From: Herbidospora cretacea
GTDB lineage: Bacteria > Actinomycetota > Actinomycetes > Streptosporangiales > Streptosporangiaceae
DNA length: 64,000 bases
Direction: 5' to 3'
Assembly (NCBI RefSeq): GCF_001570605.1
Contig: NZ_BBXG01000002.1
Span: 639,678 to 703,677 of the forward strand
Part shown: positions 23,829 through 32,767 of the stretch, piece by piece
Layout: each line of letters begins with the position of its first letter
Position numbering within the stretch: the stretch's first letter is position 1
The notes under the pieces: model-generated
Databases searched by the model: none
The model's input: the letters and a program-made list of their open reading frames with translations, nothing else
Told to the model about the DNA's origin: nothing
Program-made: the position numbers and the translations under genes

Positions 23829-25955
23829 ATGTCGGCAGAGGTTCGCGAGATCCTCGACAAGGCGCGCGCCGAAGGGCGCACCGCGCTGACCGCCCCCGAG
23901 GGCAAGCGCGTCTGCGACGCCTACGGGATCGCCACCCCCGGAGAGGGGCTGGCCACCTCGGCCGACGACGCGGTCACGCTGGCCACCTCGATCGGCTTCC
24001 CGGTGGTGCTGAAGATCGTCTCCCCGGACATCCTGCACAAGACCGAGGCCGGCGGCGTCCTGGTGGGCGTCGACTCGGCCGAGGCCGTCCGCGCCGGCTA
24101 CGAGAAGATCCTGGCCAGCGCCCACGCCTACGACGCCGGAGCCGTCATCGACGGCGTCCAGGTGCAGCAGATGGTCGGCGGCGGCCACGAAGTGATCATC
24201 GGCGCGGTGACCGACCCCACCTTCGGCAAGGTGGTCGCGTTCGGCCTCGGCGGAACGTTGGTCGAAGTGTTAAAGGATGTGACCTTTCGGCTCGCCCCCC
24301 TAACAGTGCATGATTCCCTGGCGATGCTGGACGACATCAAGGCGGCCGAAGTGCTGCGTGGGGCCCGCGGAGCCGCACCGGCCGACCGGGCGGCTCTGTC
24401 GGCCATGATCGAACGCGTCGGCGCGCTGGTCGCCGACTTCCCCGAGATCGCCGAGGTCGATCTCAACCCCGTCTTCGCCTCCGCCGACGGTGCCGTGGCA
24501 GCTGACGTGCGCATCATCCTCTCCGCCGAGGCGCCGGTGGAGACCCCGCGCATCCCGCGCGAGGAGATCCTCGCCAAGATGAACCGCATCTTCCATCCCC
24601 GGGCCGTCGCCGTCATCGGCGCCTCCGGCGAGACCGGCAAGATCGGCAACTCGGTCATGCGCAACCTGATCAACGGCGGCTACCGGGGCAACATCTACCC
24701 GATCAACCCGAAGTCGGCGGAGATCCTCGGGTTACCCGCCTACCGGAGCATCGCCGACGTGCCCGGCGAGATCGACGTCGCGGTCTTCGCCATCCCGGCC
24801 GCGTTCGTGCCCGCCGCCCTGGAGGCCGCCGGCGAGAAGGGCGTCGCCGGGGCCATCATGATCCCCTCGGGCTTCGCCGAGACCGGCGACGTCGAGGGCC
24901 AGCAGGCGATCGTCGAGATCGCCCGCAAACACGGCGTGCGCATGCTCGGGCCCAACATCTACGGCTACTACTACACGCCCGAGAACCTCTGCGCGACCTT
25001 CTGCACCCCCTATGACGTGCGCGGAAGCGTCGCGCTGACCTCCCAGAGCGGCGGCATCGGGATGGCGATCCTGGGCTTCAGCCGCACCACCCGCATGGGG
25101 GTCTCCGCCATCGTCGGGGTCGGCAACAAGGCCGACGTCGACGAAGACGACCTCCTCACCTTCTTCGAGCAGGACGACAACACCAACTGCGTCGCCATGC
25201 ACCTCGAAGACCTCAAAGACGGCCGCGGCTTCGTCGAGGCCGTCCAGCGGGTCGTCACGAAGAAGCCGGTGATCGTGCTCAAGGCGGGCCGGACCGCCAT
25301 GGGGGCACGGGCCGCCGGATCCCACACCGGCGCGCTGGCCGGTGACGACAAGGTCTACGACGACATCCTCCGGCAGGCCGGTGTCGTCCGCGCACCGGGC
25401 CTCAACGACATGCTGGAATACGCCCGCTCCCTGCCGATCATGCCGACCCCCCAGGGGGAGAACGTCGTGATCATCACCGGTGCGGGCGGCTCCGGCGTGC
25501 TCCTCTCCGACGCCTGCGTCGACAACGGGCTGACCCTCATGGAGATCCCGCCCGACCTCGACGAGGCGTTCCGCGCCTACATCCCGCCGTTCGGAGCGGC
25601 GGGCAACCCGATCGACATCACGGGCGGCGAACCGCCGTCCACCTACGAGAACACCCTCAGGCTGGGCCTCACCGACCCCCGGATCCACGCGCTCGTGCTC
25701 GGTTACTGGCACACCATCGTCACCCCCCCGATGGTCTTCGCCGAACTGGTCGCCCGGGTCGTGGCCGAGGAGAGGGCGAAGGGCAACCACAAGCCGGTCG
25801 TCGCCTCACTGGCCGGTGACACCGAGGTCGAAGAGGCCTGCGACTACCTCTTCGACCACGGCGTGGTCGCCTACCCCTACACCACGGAGAAGCCCGTCGC
25901 CGTGCTCGGCGCGAAATACCGCTGGGCCAGGGCGGCGGGTCTCATGCCCGGCTGA
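23829..25955 (+). CDS. Fused ADP-forming acyl-CoA ligase (acetate-CoA ligase family)
   Basis: A 708-residue NDP-forming acyl-CoA synthetase with domain order beta-alpha. Residues about 1-235 are an ATP-grasp domain (FPVVLKIVSPDILHKTEAGG, FGLGGTLVEVLKDV). Residues about 245-370 are a CoA-binding domain (PRAVAVIGASGETGKIGNS), followed by succinyl-CoA ligase-like domains with the phospho-His loop AAGSHTGALAGDDKVYDDI. It would activate a carboxylate with CoA and ATP, giving ADP. In this operon oxalate or a related short acid is the likely substrate, providing the first oxalyl-CoA for Frc cycling; that is inference. The ATG at 23829 follows the frc stop directly. Confidence 0.88.
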   Translation: MSAEVREILDKARAEGRTALTAPEGKRVCDAYGIATPGEGLATSADDAVTLATSIGFPVVLKIVSPDILHKTEAGGVLVGVDSAEAVRAGYEKILASAHAYDAGAVIDGVQVQQMVGGGHEVIIGAVTDPTFGKVVAFGLGGTLVEVLKDVTFRLAPLTVHDSLAMLDDIKAAEVLRGARGAAPADRAALSAMIERVGALVADFPEIAEVDLNPVFASADGAVAADVRIILSAEAPVETPRIPREEILAKMNRIFHPRAVAVIGASGETGKIGNSVMRNLINGGYRGNIYPINPKSAEILGLPAYRSIADVPGEIDVAVFAIPAAFVPAALEAAGEKGVAGAIMIPSGFAETGDVEGQQAIVEIARKHGVRMLGPNIYGYYYTPENLCATFCTPYDVRGSVALTSQSGGIGMAILGFSRTTRMGVSAIVGVGNKADVDEDDLLTFFEQDDNTNCVAMHLEDLKDGRGFVEAVQRVVTKKPVIVLKAGRTAMGARAAGSHTGALAGDDKVYDDILRQAGVVRAPGLNDMLEYARSLPIMPTPQGENVVIITGAGGSGVLLSDACVDNGLTLMEIPPDLDEAFRAYIPPFGAAGNPIDITGGEPPSTYENTLRLGLTDPRIHALVLGYWHTIVTPPMVFAELVARVVAEERAKGNHKPVVASLAGDTEVEEACDYLFDHGVVAYPYTTEKPVAVLGAKYRWARAAGLMPG

Positions 25956-25979
25956 CGCACCACCCGCACACACCGCGGC

Positions 25980-26007
25980 GGCCCGCCGCACCTGAGCACG
26001 GCGGGCC
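25980..26007 (+). terminator. Hairpin after the oxc-frc-ligase operon
   Basis: GGCCCGCCG at 25980-25988 pairs perfectly with CGGCGGGCC at 25999-26007 around a 10-base loop, 25 bases after the ligase stop. It separates this operon from the transporter operon beginning at 26101. Confidence 0.6.
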
Positions 26008-26100
26008 GGCGCACGACGCTCCGGTGACCAGGGCCGGAGACCCAAGAGGGGGGCGAATCGGGGACAGGCGGGACCAATCAACTCCCGAGGAGGTCCATAC

Positions 26101-27597
26101 GTGGACACGTCAAGTACACCGGCGACCGAACCCACGGCTGCCGCCGCAGGTCAAGAAGAGAAAGTGTGGCGGGCGGGCAAACTCGAGCCGATGCCCATCC
26201 GCACCCTGCCCGACGCGCCCCCGTCGGTGCACATCCTCGGGCCCACCGTGTTCCTCGTCGCGCTCGGCGTGGGCATGGGCGAGTCCTACATGTGGCCGCG
26301 GCTGGTCCTGCTGTTCGGGCCGGAGATCCGCTGGCTGTTCCTCGTCGGCGTGACCCTGCAGGCCGTCGTCATGCTGGAGATGGCCCGCTACGCCATGGCG
26401 ACCGGCGAGAGCATCTTCTTCGGCGCGGCCCGCGTCTTCAAGCCGCTGATGTGGTTCTTCTTCGTCGTCGCCATAGCCGTCTACATCTGGCCCGGCCACC
26501 TGTCGGCGGGCGCGGCGGCGTTCGAGGAGATCACCGGCATCCCATGGACGGTGACCGCGGTATGCGGCCTGCTCCTGGTGGGGGTGGTCTTCAGCCTCGC
26601 CAAGGTGATCTACAGCCTGCTGGAGACCCTGCTGTCGATCCTGATCGGCGCCCTGGTCATCGGCACCGCCATCGTCGCCGCGATGGTCGGCACCTGGAAC
26701 GACGTCGTCAGCACCGTCACGGGCATGTTCGCCATCGGCTACATCCCCGACGGGGCCATGACGGCCGCCTGGTTCCCGGTGATCGTGGGGTCGATCGCGT
26801 TCGCGGGTCCGTCCGGGATGCAGCAGATGTGGTACACCCTCCACCTGCGCGACTCCGGGGCCGGCATGGGCGCGCACATCCCGCAGATCCGCGGCCTGCG
26901 CCACGCCGGCGAGGAAGAGGCCATGCCCTCGCGGGGCTTCATGTTCGACACCGACAACCCCGAGGAGATGAAGAAGTGGCGCGGCTGGCGCCGCTGGGTC
27001 ACCTTCGACGCGCTCCTGCTCTTCTGGGGCGTCACCATGCTCGTCACCATCTCGTTCACGGTGATCGCGCAGGCGGCGACCCGGCAGACGCCGGGCATCC
27101 GGGAGATCATCGCCAACGGCGAGCGTGAGGCGGCCCTGTCGGCCATGGCCGACTCGTTCGCCTCGGCGGGCAGTTCGGTCCTGGGCGTCATCTTCCTCGG
27201 CTTCATCTCGCTCATCGGCCTCAACGCGACCCTCGGCCTGTTCGACTCGTTCTCGCGCGGCCAGGCCGACATGACCTACCACTTTGTGAGGGGCGCCAAG
27301 AAGATGCGCATGTCGCATCTCTACGCGGCCTTCCTGTGGGGCGTCATCGCCTTCGGCATCCTGATCCTGCTGTTCGGCCCGGCCGACGGACCGAGCGGCA
27401 TCCTCGACACGCTGGCGTTCCTGTCGACGTTCGCCATGGGCGCCTACTGCGTGACGTTGCTGCTGGTCAACAACCGCATGCTGCCGAAACCGATCCGCCC
27501 CAAGTGGTGGTCGAACCTGATCATCGGCTTCGGCGCCGTGTTCTACCTCGGCATGCTCCTCTACAGCCTGTTCGCCTACGGCGTCGTGGTCGGCTGA
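26101..27597 (+). CDS. Nramp-like membrane permease lacking metal-site motifs
   Basis: A 498-residue integral membrane protein with about 11 hydrophobic segments and an Nramp-like arrangement. The first helix reads GVGMGESYMWPRLVLLFGP where metal-transporting Nramps have DPGN, and the region of TM6 reads SIAFAGPSGMQQMWYTLHL where they have MPH. The known metal ligands are therefore missing, so transport of an organic or other substrate is possible. The GTG at 26101 follows GAGGAGGT by 6 bases. The next gene starts one base after the stop, and TerC follows with an ATGA overlap, forming a three-gene membrane operon inside the oxalate locus. Confidence 0.7.
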   Translation: MDTSSTPATEPTAAAAGQEEKVWRAGKLEPMPIRTLPDAPPSVHILGPTVFLVALGVGMGESYMWPRLVLLFGPEIRWLFLVGVTLQAVVMLEMARYAMATGESIFFGAARVFKPLMWFFFVVAIAVYIWPGHLSAGAAAFEEITGIPWTVTAVCGLLLVGVVFSLAKVIYSLLETLLSILIGALVIGTAIVAAMVGTWNDVVSTVTGMFAIGYIPDGAMTAAWFPVIVGSIAFAGPSGMQQMWYTLHLRDSGAGMGAHIPQIRGLRHAGEEEAMPSRGFMFDTDNPEEMKKWRGWRRWVTFDALLLFWGVTMLVTISFTVIAQAATRQTPGIREIIANGEREAALSAMADSFASAGSSVLGVIFLGFISLIGLNATLGLFDSFSRGQADMTYHFVRGAKKMRMSHLYAAFLWGVIAFGILILLFGPADGPSGILDTLAFLSTFAMGAYCVTLLLVNNRMLPKPIRPKWWSNLIIGFGAVFYLGMLLYSLFAYGVVVG

Positions 27598-27598
27598 C

Positions 27599-28156
27599 AT
27601 GGCGCCCGGCCGACCCTCCATCCGGCACGCCGCGGAGCTCGCCCTCCCCGGCGTCGCGATCGGAGCCGTCGGCGGCGCCATGGCCGGCGGGCTGACCCTC
27701 ATCACGGGTCAGCCCGCCGGTTGGGCCGCCGTCGCGGCGCTCACGCTCGCCCTCCCGCTGGCCCTGTTCGGCGGCGTCTTCAGCACGCTGTGCGGACTCG
27801 GCGGCCCCTTCCGCCCCGGCCTGTTCGCCCCCGCAGGGCTGTTCTGGCTGGTCGCCTTCCCGCTCTCCCGGCTGATTCAGCAGGTCAGCACCGGTCTCAT
27901 CCTCGATGGCCAGGTCGTCCTCGCGGGCGGCGTGGCCGGATTCCTCGCCTACCAGGCGCTGGTCAGCCTCGGTTTCGCCATCGGATTCGTCTGGCTGCAC
28001 GAACGGCTCATGCCCCATTGGCTGATCCGGTTAGCAGGGCACAACCCCGTGGCGCGTACCCTGCTTCAGCGCTATGTCGAGCACGCCGAAGCCCTCAACC
28101 ACCACCGTCGTAGCCGGAAGGCGCGTGGAAAGGGTCCGACAAAAGGAGTCCGATGA
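27599..28156 (+). CDS. Small integral membrane protein of unknown function
   Basis: A 185-residue protein with about four transmembrane segments and a basic cytoplasmic tail (HHRRSRKARGKGPTKGVR). Glycine-rich helices (GVAIGAVGGAMAGGLTLITG) resemble transporter accessory proteins, but I do not recognise a family. It begins one base after the Nramp-like permease stop and overlaps the TerC start by ATGA, so translation is coupled on both sides. The context suggests an auxiliary subunit of the permease or a partner of TerC. Confidence 0.7.
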   Translation: MAPGRPSIRHAAELALPGVAIGAVGGAMAGGLTLITGQPAGWAAVAALTLALPLALFGGVFSTLCGLGGPFRPGLFAPAGLFWLVAFPLSRLIQQVSTGLILDGQVVLAGGVAGFLAYQALVSLGFAIGFVWLHERLMPHWLIRLAGHNPVARTLLQRYVEHAEALNHHRRSRKARGKGPTKGVR

Positions 28157-29175
28157 ACCTTCCCGCCTGGGTATGGCTTGCCACGATCGCGGGATTCGCC
28201 CTGGTGCTCGCGTTCGACTTCTGGCTGGTCGCACGCAACCCCCATGAACCCTCCTTCCGCGAATGCGTCGGCTGGGTCGTCTTCTACGTGGGCCTGGCCG
28301 CCGTGTTCGGAGTCGGCCTCTGGATCCTGTGGGGCGGTGACCACGGCGGGGAGTTCTTCGCCGGATGGATCACCGAATACTCGCTGAGCGTCGACAACCT
28401 CTTCGTCTTCCTGATCATCATGAGCCGCTTCCAGGTGCCGCGGCAGTACCGCCAGAAGGTCCTGCTGATCGGCATCATCATCGCCCTGGTCATGCGCGGC
28501 GCGTTCATCGCCGCCGGGGCCGGCGCGATCACCCGGTTCGACTGGCTCTTCTACATTTTCGGCGCCTTCCTGATCTACACGGCGTGGAAGCTCATCGGCC
28601 ACGAGGAGGAAGAGGCCGAGTTCTCCGAGAACATCGCCCTGCGCACGGTCCGCCGCGTCCTGCCCTCGACGGACAAATACCAGGGCGCCCGGATGACGGC
28701 CCGCATCAACGGCCGCCGCGTGGTGACCCCGATGCTGATCGTCATGGTGGCCATCGGCACCACCGACCTGCTGTTCGCCCTCGACTCGATCCCCGCCATC
28801 TTCGGCCTGACCCGCGAGCCCTACATCGTGTTCACCGCCAACGCGTTCGCGCTGATGGGCCTGCGGCAACTGTTCTTCCTGATCGGCGGCCTGCTCGACC
28901 GTCTCGTCTACCTGAGCAAGGGCCTGTCGGTGGTGCTCGCCTTCATCGGCGTGAAACTGATCATGGAAGCCCTCCACCACGACGGCGTCTCGTGGGCCCC
29001 CGAGGTCCCGATCTCGGTCAGCCTGGGCGTCATCCTCGGCACCTTGATCGTCACCACCATCGCAAGCCTGATCAAGACCCGCATGGACGACCGCCGCGCC
29101 GCCTCCTCGCCCCCGCCCGCCCCGAAAGACGACGCGGGCGAGGAGGGCCGCCCGAAGGCCGACATCGACAGCTGA
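28153..29175 (+). CDS. TerC-family membrane protein
   Basis: A 340-residue TerC/Alx-type protein with about nine membrane helices. The two conserved acidic motifs are present: ITEYSLSVDNLFVFLIIMSR at about residues 75-95 and GTTDLLFALDSIPAIFGLT at about 200-218. A hydrophilic C-terminal tail is Pro/Asp-rich. Members of this family export manganese or aid metalation of exported proteins. It is the third gene of the operon started by the Nramp-like permease (4-base overlap). In this setting it might protect against metal imbalance caused by oxalate chelation; this is inference. A hairpin follows at 29190-29222. Confidence 0.9.
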   Translation: MNLPAWVWLATIAGFALVLAFDFWLVARNPHEPSFRECVGWVVFYVGLAAVFGVGLWILWGGDHGGEFFAGWITEYSLSVDNLFVFLIIMSRFQVPRQYRQKVLLIGIIIALVMRGAFIAAGAGAITRFDWLFYIFGAFLIYTAWKLIGHEEEEAEFSENIALRTVRRVLPSTDKYQGARMTARINGRRVVTPMLIVMVAIGTTDLLFALDSIPAIFGLTREPYIVFTANAFALMGLRQLFFLIGGLLDRLVYLSKGLSVVLAFIGVKLIMEALHHDGVSWAPEVPISVSLGVILGTLIVTTIASLIKTRMDDRRAASSPPPAPKDDAGEEGRPKADIDS

Positions 29176-29189
29176 CCCCTTCTGTCGCC

Positions 29190-29222
29190 GGCCTCCGCGG
29201 GATTGCCCGTCCTGCGGAGGCC
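29190..29222 (+). terminator. Hairpin after terC
   Basis: GGCCTCCGC at 29190-29198 pairs with GCGGAGGCC at 29214-29222 around a 15-base loop, 15 bases after the TerC stop and just before the start of the SMI1/KNR4-like gene. Confidence 0.55.
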
Positions 29223-29238
29223 TGGTGGTATCGGGTGC

Positions 29239-29838
29239 ATGCTCCGACCTGACGCGGTGCGGCTCGGGCGGGAGGCCGCTCACAGGTTGGCCTTGCTGGG
29301 CCGGTGTGAGATCCGCCCGGGCCTGACCGATGCCGAGTTCGACCAGATCGAAACGACGTTTGGTTTCACGTTCGCCGACGATCATCGCGCCTTCCTCGCG
29401 GCAGGGCTGCCGATCAATGGGACGCGGCCCGAGGAGGGTGCGGTCCGGAAGCGGCCTTGGCCCGACTGGCGTGACGGAGACGAAGACGAGCTCCGCTCGC
29501 GCCTGACGTGGCCGAGCGAGGGCATCCTGTTCGCGGTGGAGGACGGTGCCTGGCCGGCCTCGTGGGGAACCCGGCCCGAAGATGGGACCGCTGCAGCTGA
29601 GGTGGCGGCGCAACGTCTCGCCACTGCACCGAGGCTCGTGCCGGTCTACGGTCACCGGTTCCTGCCTGCGGGACGGGGCACCTACGGCGGTCAGGTGCTG
29701 TCGATCTGGGGCGACGACATCATCGGTTATGGACGAGATCTCCCAGCATGGGTGCGCAATGAGTTCCGGCCGAACCGCGAGGAAGCGAGTGCTTGGGAGC
29801 GGGGCGTGCCCATTCCGTTCTGGGACGAGTTCATATAG
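29239..29838 (+). CDS. SMI1/KNR4 (SUKH)-like protein
   Basis: A 199-residue soluble protein. The N-terminal part has the SUKH-like signature LTDAEFDQIETTFGFTFADD followed by HRAFLAAGLPI, and the rest contains PSEGILFAVEDGAWPASWG, PRLVPVYGHRFLPA and SIWGDDIIGYGRDL as in SMI1/KNR4 family proteins. Such proteins are often immunity proteins of toxin systems, but many are orphan. The ATG at 29239 is chosen over an upstream start at 29203, which falls in the terminator. No toxin gene is adjacent; the repeat array starts 135 bases downstream. Confidence 0.8.
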   Translation: MLRPDAVRLGREAAHRLALLGRCEIRPGLTDAEFDQIETTFGFTFADDHRAFLAAGLPINGTRPEEGAVRKRPWPDWRDGDEDELRSRLTWPSEGILFAVEDGAWPASWGTRPEDGTAAAEVAAQRLATAPRLVPVYGHRFLPAGRGTYGGQVLSIWGDDIIGYGRDLPAWVRNEFRPNREEASAWERGVPIPFWDEFI

Positions 29839-29973
29839 GCCGCATGAGCACCGCCGACCAGCAAGGATGGCACCCGGATCGACCAAGCCGTCTCCGCCCT
29901 GGCTAATCCGAGACTGGCCGGCCCAGCCGGCGATGTCAGTTCGCCGAACTTAGCCTCCGCTCCAGCAGACGGC

Positions 29974-30229
29974 CTACCAGGCGAGCTTCAGCAGAAAGTC
30001 TACCGGGCGGGTCTCGGTACAGGGACTGCCGGGCGGATCTCAGCAGCGGGGCTGCCGGGCGGGCCTCGGTACAGGGACTGCCGGGCGGGCCGCAGCAGCG
30101 GGTCTACCGGGCGGGTCTCAGTACAGGGACTGCCGGGCGAATCTCAGCAGTGGGGTTGCCGGGCGGGTCTCGGTACAGGGACTGCCGGGCGGGCCTCAGC
30201 AGAGGGGCTGCCGGGGGTCTCAGTAGAGG
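29974..30229. repeat. Tandem array of 26-base units in a 52-base alternating pattern
   Basis: Contiguous 26-base units begin at 29974, 30000, 30026, 30052, 30078, 30104, 30130, 30156 and 30182, with a shortened unit from 30208. All begin C/T-T-A/G-CCGGGCG. They alternate between a type ending GGTACAGGGA or AGTACAGGGA and a type ending CAGCAGCGGGG or similar, so the true period is 52 bases. There are no spacers. No gene with a good start runs through it. The flanks 29839-29973 and 30230-30564 hold nothing else I can support. Confidence 0.85.
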
Positions 30230-30564
30230 CCTACCGGGCGCCCAGCAGACTACGCAGCAGAGGTCATGCAGGCGGTTTCACCCACGCTGGGCGGCTGCTC
30301 TGCGTCCTTGCTCATTACAGTCGCGACTTAGTTAGGCCGATGAGGGAAGCTGAATTGGCACGTCAGCCCTCTCCCTCAGGTGTCGGCTCGGTTCACCGGT
30401 CCTGGCTTGGCCGGATGAGGTCCCCGCTGAGCATCACGGGCACGCGATGCCCAATGTCGGCGGCTGCTGAGCGGTGGCGCCCGACGTTTGGGCATGCCGC
30501 CACGATGACGTCGGACCCTGGTGCTGGAGTGCACGCGAGTCCGACGCCGGGTGGCAGCGGGGGG

Positions 30565-30741
30565 TCAGCGCTGTTCGGCCTTGACGGGCTCGGTGGCCCA
30601 CCGGCTGACGTGGCTTTCGACGCCATCGGCGGAACGCGCCTTGCGCAGTGCGGTGGCGAGGCCCAGCCCGATCGGGCGGCCGTCGGCCGAGGCGCCCAGC
30701 GGGCCCTCGAAGGCGCGGAGCTTCTCGAAGAACGACTTCAT
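30565..30741 (-). CDS. Small protein of 58 residues with perfect ribosome-binding site
   Basis: The ATG at 30741 is preceded by AAGGAGGT with 8 bases of spacing, the best Shine-Dalgarno site in this region, and the frame has high third-position GC to its TGA at 30565. The protein starts MKSFFEKLRAFEGPLGASAD, then GRPIGLGLATALRKARSADG, and ends in a charged tail. It is basic and amphipathic, with no signal peptide, Cys or transmembrane segment. I do not recognise it. It lies alone in the gene-poor scar between the two repeat arrays. Confidence 0.65.
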   Translation of the reverse strand: MKSFFEKLRAFEGPLGASADGRPIGLGLATALRKARSADGVESHVSRWATEPVKAEQR

Positions 30742-30940
30742 GCGAATACACCTCCTTCGGGGACTGTCTCAACTACCCGGGACGGTCCCGGGGAATCCAG
30801 GGGCGCCGACTGCTGGATGTCGGCTGGTCATGCGGGTTCAAGATGTTCGGTATGAGGCGCAAGCTTCCGGTTTCAAGCGGCTGGATGGTTCATCAGCCTG
30901 TTCGGTAACCGGAATCGATGGCCGCTGACATCGGGCATGT

Positions 30941-31031
30941 GAGGCCGGGTGGTGAGGCCGGGTGGTGAGGCCGGGTGGTGAGGCCGGGTGGTGAGGCCGG
31001 GTGGTGAGGCCGGGTGGTGAGGCCGGGTGGT
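30941..31031. repeat. Seven perfect 13-base tandem repeats
   Basis: GAGGCCGGGTGGT is repeated seven times without a break from 30941 to 31031. Thirteen bases is not a multiple of three, so the repeats shift frame and cannot code for a peptide repeat of one unit. It is a simple minisatellite in non-coding DNA. Confidence 0.9.
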
Positions 31032-31899
31032 GAGATCTGTTGTGGGTGCATCCGGTGCAGGTGAAACGGGGTGACATCGGGCTCTTGTCCAGAGCTCTGT
31101 GGCAAGTTTCCAGAAGCGGAACCTTGTCCGAGTTTCCCGCTAAAGCATTAGGTCTGCGTTTCAGGAGTGGAAACATCTCGGTGATCCTGGAGCCTCCTTG
31201 GTGCCTTGCTGGATTTGCTTGCCCTTTGCGGCGTCGAAGATGGGCAATCAGCCGTATCGTCAGGCACTGATTACGAGCAGTGACGATTTAACCTCGGCTG
31301 CTACTCACCCTTTACTGCTGGTTATTGCGACCGAGACGCCGGTTTCCTCCGCACCACGTCTCAGTAGATGTCCGAGCGGCAGTCATGTGGCGGATGGGTG
31401 CCGCCCTTTGTCGTTCGGTCTTTGTTATCTGAGACCTGACGCTCCTGCGGCGCAATGAGTGCCGAAGAGATTCAGTGGGGCAGCGTTCTCTGAAGCGCGG
31501 CCCTGGGTGCCACCTGGTCCGTCAAGCGTCGTCTCCGCGGACCTGATGTCTCGGGCTGTCAGCTGCCAAGTGAGCCAGCCGGCCGTCAGTCCTTGAAACC
31601 GGTGCTGGAACGGATATGCCGGGTCCGATCGAGCGTGATTTCTAGATCGGTGTCCCAGGAGCCCGCTTGGCAGCGGGGCTCGGATATCTGTCCCAGTGCG
31701 AGTGTCCGTCTCGAAGCACGATGCTTGAACTGCTCGCCGCAAGGCGAGTCGGTTTCGCGCGTGCATCGGCTTGGAGCTTGTCCGAAAGGCCAGGCTGCTT
31801 CTGCCCGTGAAAGCTGTCCCCTCGGCTCATCAGGCGGGGAAAGGTGCTCTACCGGGCGACCATTCTTTCCTCCTCCGGACTGGCTCGCTGAGCACCGGT
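31032..31899. other. Gene-poor stretch, no supported gene
   Basis: Open frames here have weak codon bias, no good ribosome-binding sites and no recognisable domain. The GC content appears lower than in the flanking operons. Together with the two repeat arrays it looks like an old insertion or deletion scar within the oxalate locus. The stretch 30742-30940 likewise shows no gene. Confidence 0.5.
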
Positions 31900-32628
31900 T
31901 CAGCTGGATACCGCGCGCGGCCGGCGGCGGCGGATGGGGGCCGGGGGCTCCACTTCCGGGTGCTGGGCGCGGGACTCCAGGTAGGACTGGCGGGTGTGTT
32001 CGGTGTGGCGGCGCATGATGTCGGCGGCGACGTCCTCCTCGCCCGCCTCGATCGCGTCGATCAGGGCGGCGTGCTCCTCCCACGAGGCCTTGCCCCGGTG
32101 GCGAGCCACGGGGGTGTGGTACCAGCGGACCCGGCGGGCGACCTGGGAGGTCAGGTCGGCCAGGACGCGGTTGCCCGACATGTTGACCACTGCCGTGTGG
32201 AGCTCGCTGTTGGCGGCGACGGCGGCGTCGACGTCGTCGGCCACGCAGGCTTCCAGGCCGCGCAGGCAGATGTCGCGCAGCGTGGAGACACCGCTCTTGT
32301 CGGGGTTGCGGGCGGCGAGGCGGGCCGATTCCGCTTCCAGGAGGGTGCGGACGGCGAGGAGCTGGTCGGCTTCCTCGACCGTGGGGGAATGGACGTAGGC
32401 GCCGTGGCCGGGACGCAGATCGACCCAGCCCTCGCCGCTCAGCAACTGGAGAGCCTCCCTGACCGGCTGGCGGGAGACGCCGAGGTTGTCGGCAAGCTCG
32501 TTTTCGACAAGGTGCTGACCCGGCTTCAGGCTGCCGATGATGATGAGCTCGAGGATCCTCTCCAACACGCTCTCCCGCAGGGTTGTGGGACGAACGATCT
32601 TCGCGGTGGAGCCCTGGTTGGCCAGCAT
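31900..32628 (-). CDS. GntR-family regulator, FadR subfamily (FCD domain), probable regulator of the oxalate locus
   Basis: A 242-residue regulator. Residues about 14-80 form the winged helix (LRESVLERILELIIIGSLKP, then ENELADNLGVSRQPVREALQ). Residues about 90-220 are an FCD ligand domain with metal-binding positions suggested by SELHTAVVNMSGN and the late HTEHTRQSY. FCD regulators bind GTAT-type palindromes and respond to carboxylic acids. ATACGGTAT-like sites lie upstream of this gene and of the neighbouring operons, which makes it the natural regulator. The ATG at 32628 has CAGGAG 12 bases upstream. A basic tail (IRRRRPRA) ends the protein. Confidence 0.93.
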   Translation of the reverse strand: MLANQGSTAKIVRPTTLRESVLERILELIIIGSLKPGQHLVENELADNLGVSRQPVREALQLLSGEGWVDLRPGHGAYVHSPTVEEADQLLAVRTLLEAESARLAARNPDKSGVSTLRDICLRGLEACVADDVDAAVAANSELHTAVVNMSGNRVLADLTSQVARRVRWYHTPVARHRGKASWEEHAALIDAIEAGEEDVAADIMRRHTEHTRQSYLESRAQHPEVEPPAPIRRRRPRAVSS

Positions 32629-32677
32629 CGGGTTTCTCAACTCCTGGAAACGACCACTAAGTGTTTGTCGTCGACTG

Positions 32678-32693
32678 CCTACAGCATACATTC
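32678..32693. promoter_or_regulatory. Putative autoregulatory operator of the FCD regulator
   Basis: On the minus strand ATGTATGCTGTAGGC lies 50-65 bases ahead of the regulator start. It matches the GTATGC/GTA part of the locus consensus but is weaker than the ATACGGTAT copies. Confidence 0.45.
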
Positions 32694-32767
32694 CTGGCAT
32701 TCTTACCGACCGTGACATCGCTCACATCGGCCTGCCCATTTCCCCGGCCCTTACCGCTGAACGCCCC

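Noticed and set aside
29974..30229. Possible CRISPR array
   Set aside because: Units are contiguous with no unique spacers and vary internally; no cas gene is present.
31586..32083. Frame of 165 codons overlapping the FCD regulator end
   Set aside because: Off-frame reading of the regulator 3' end followed by low-bias DNA; no start signal.
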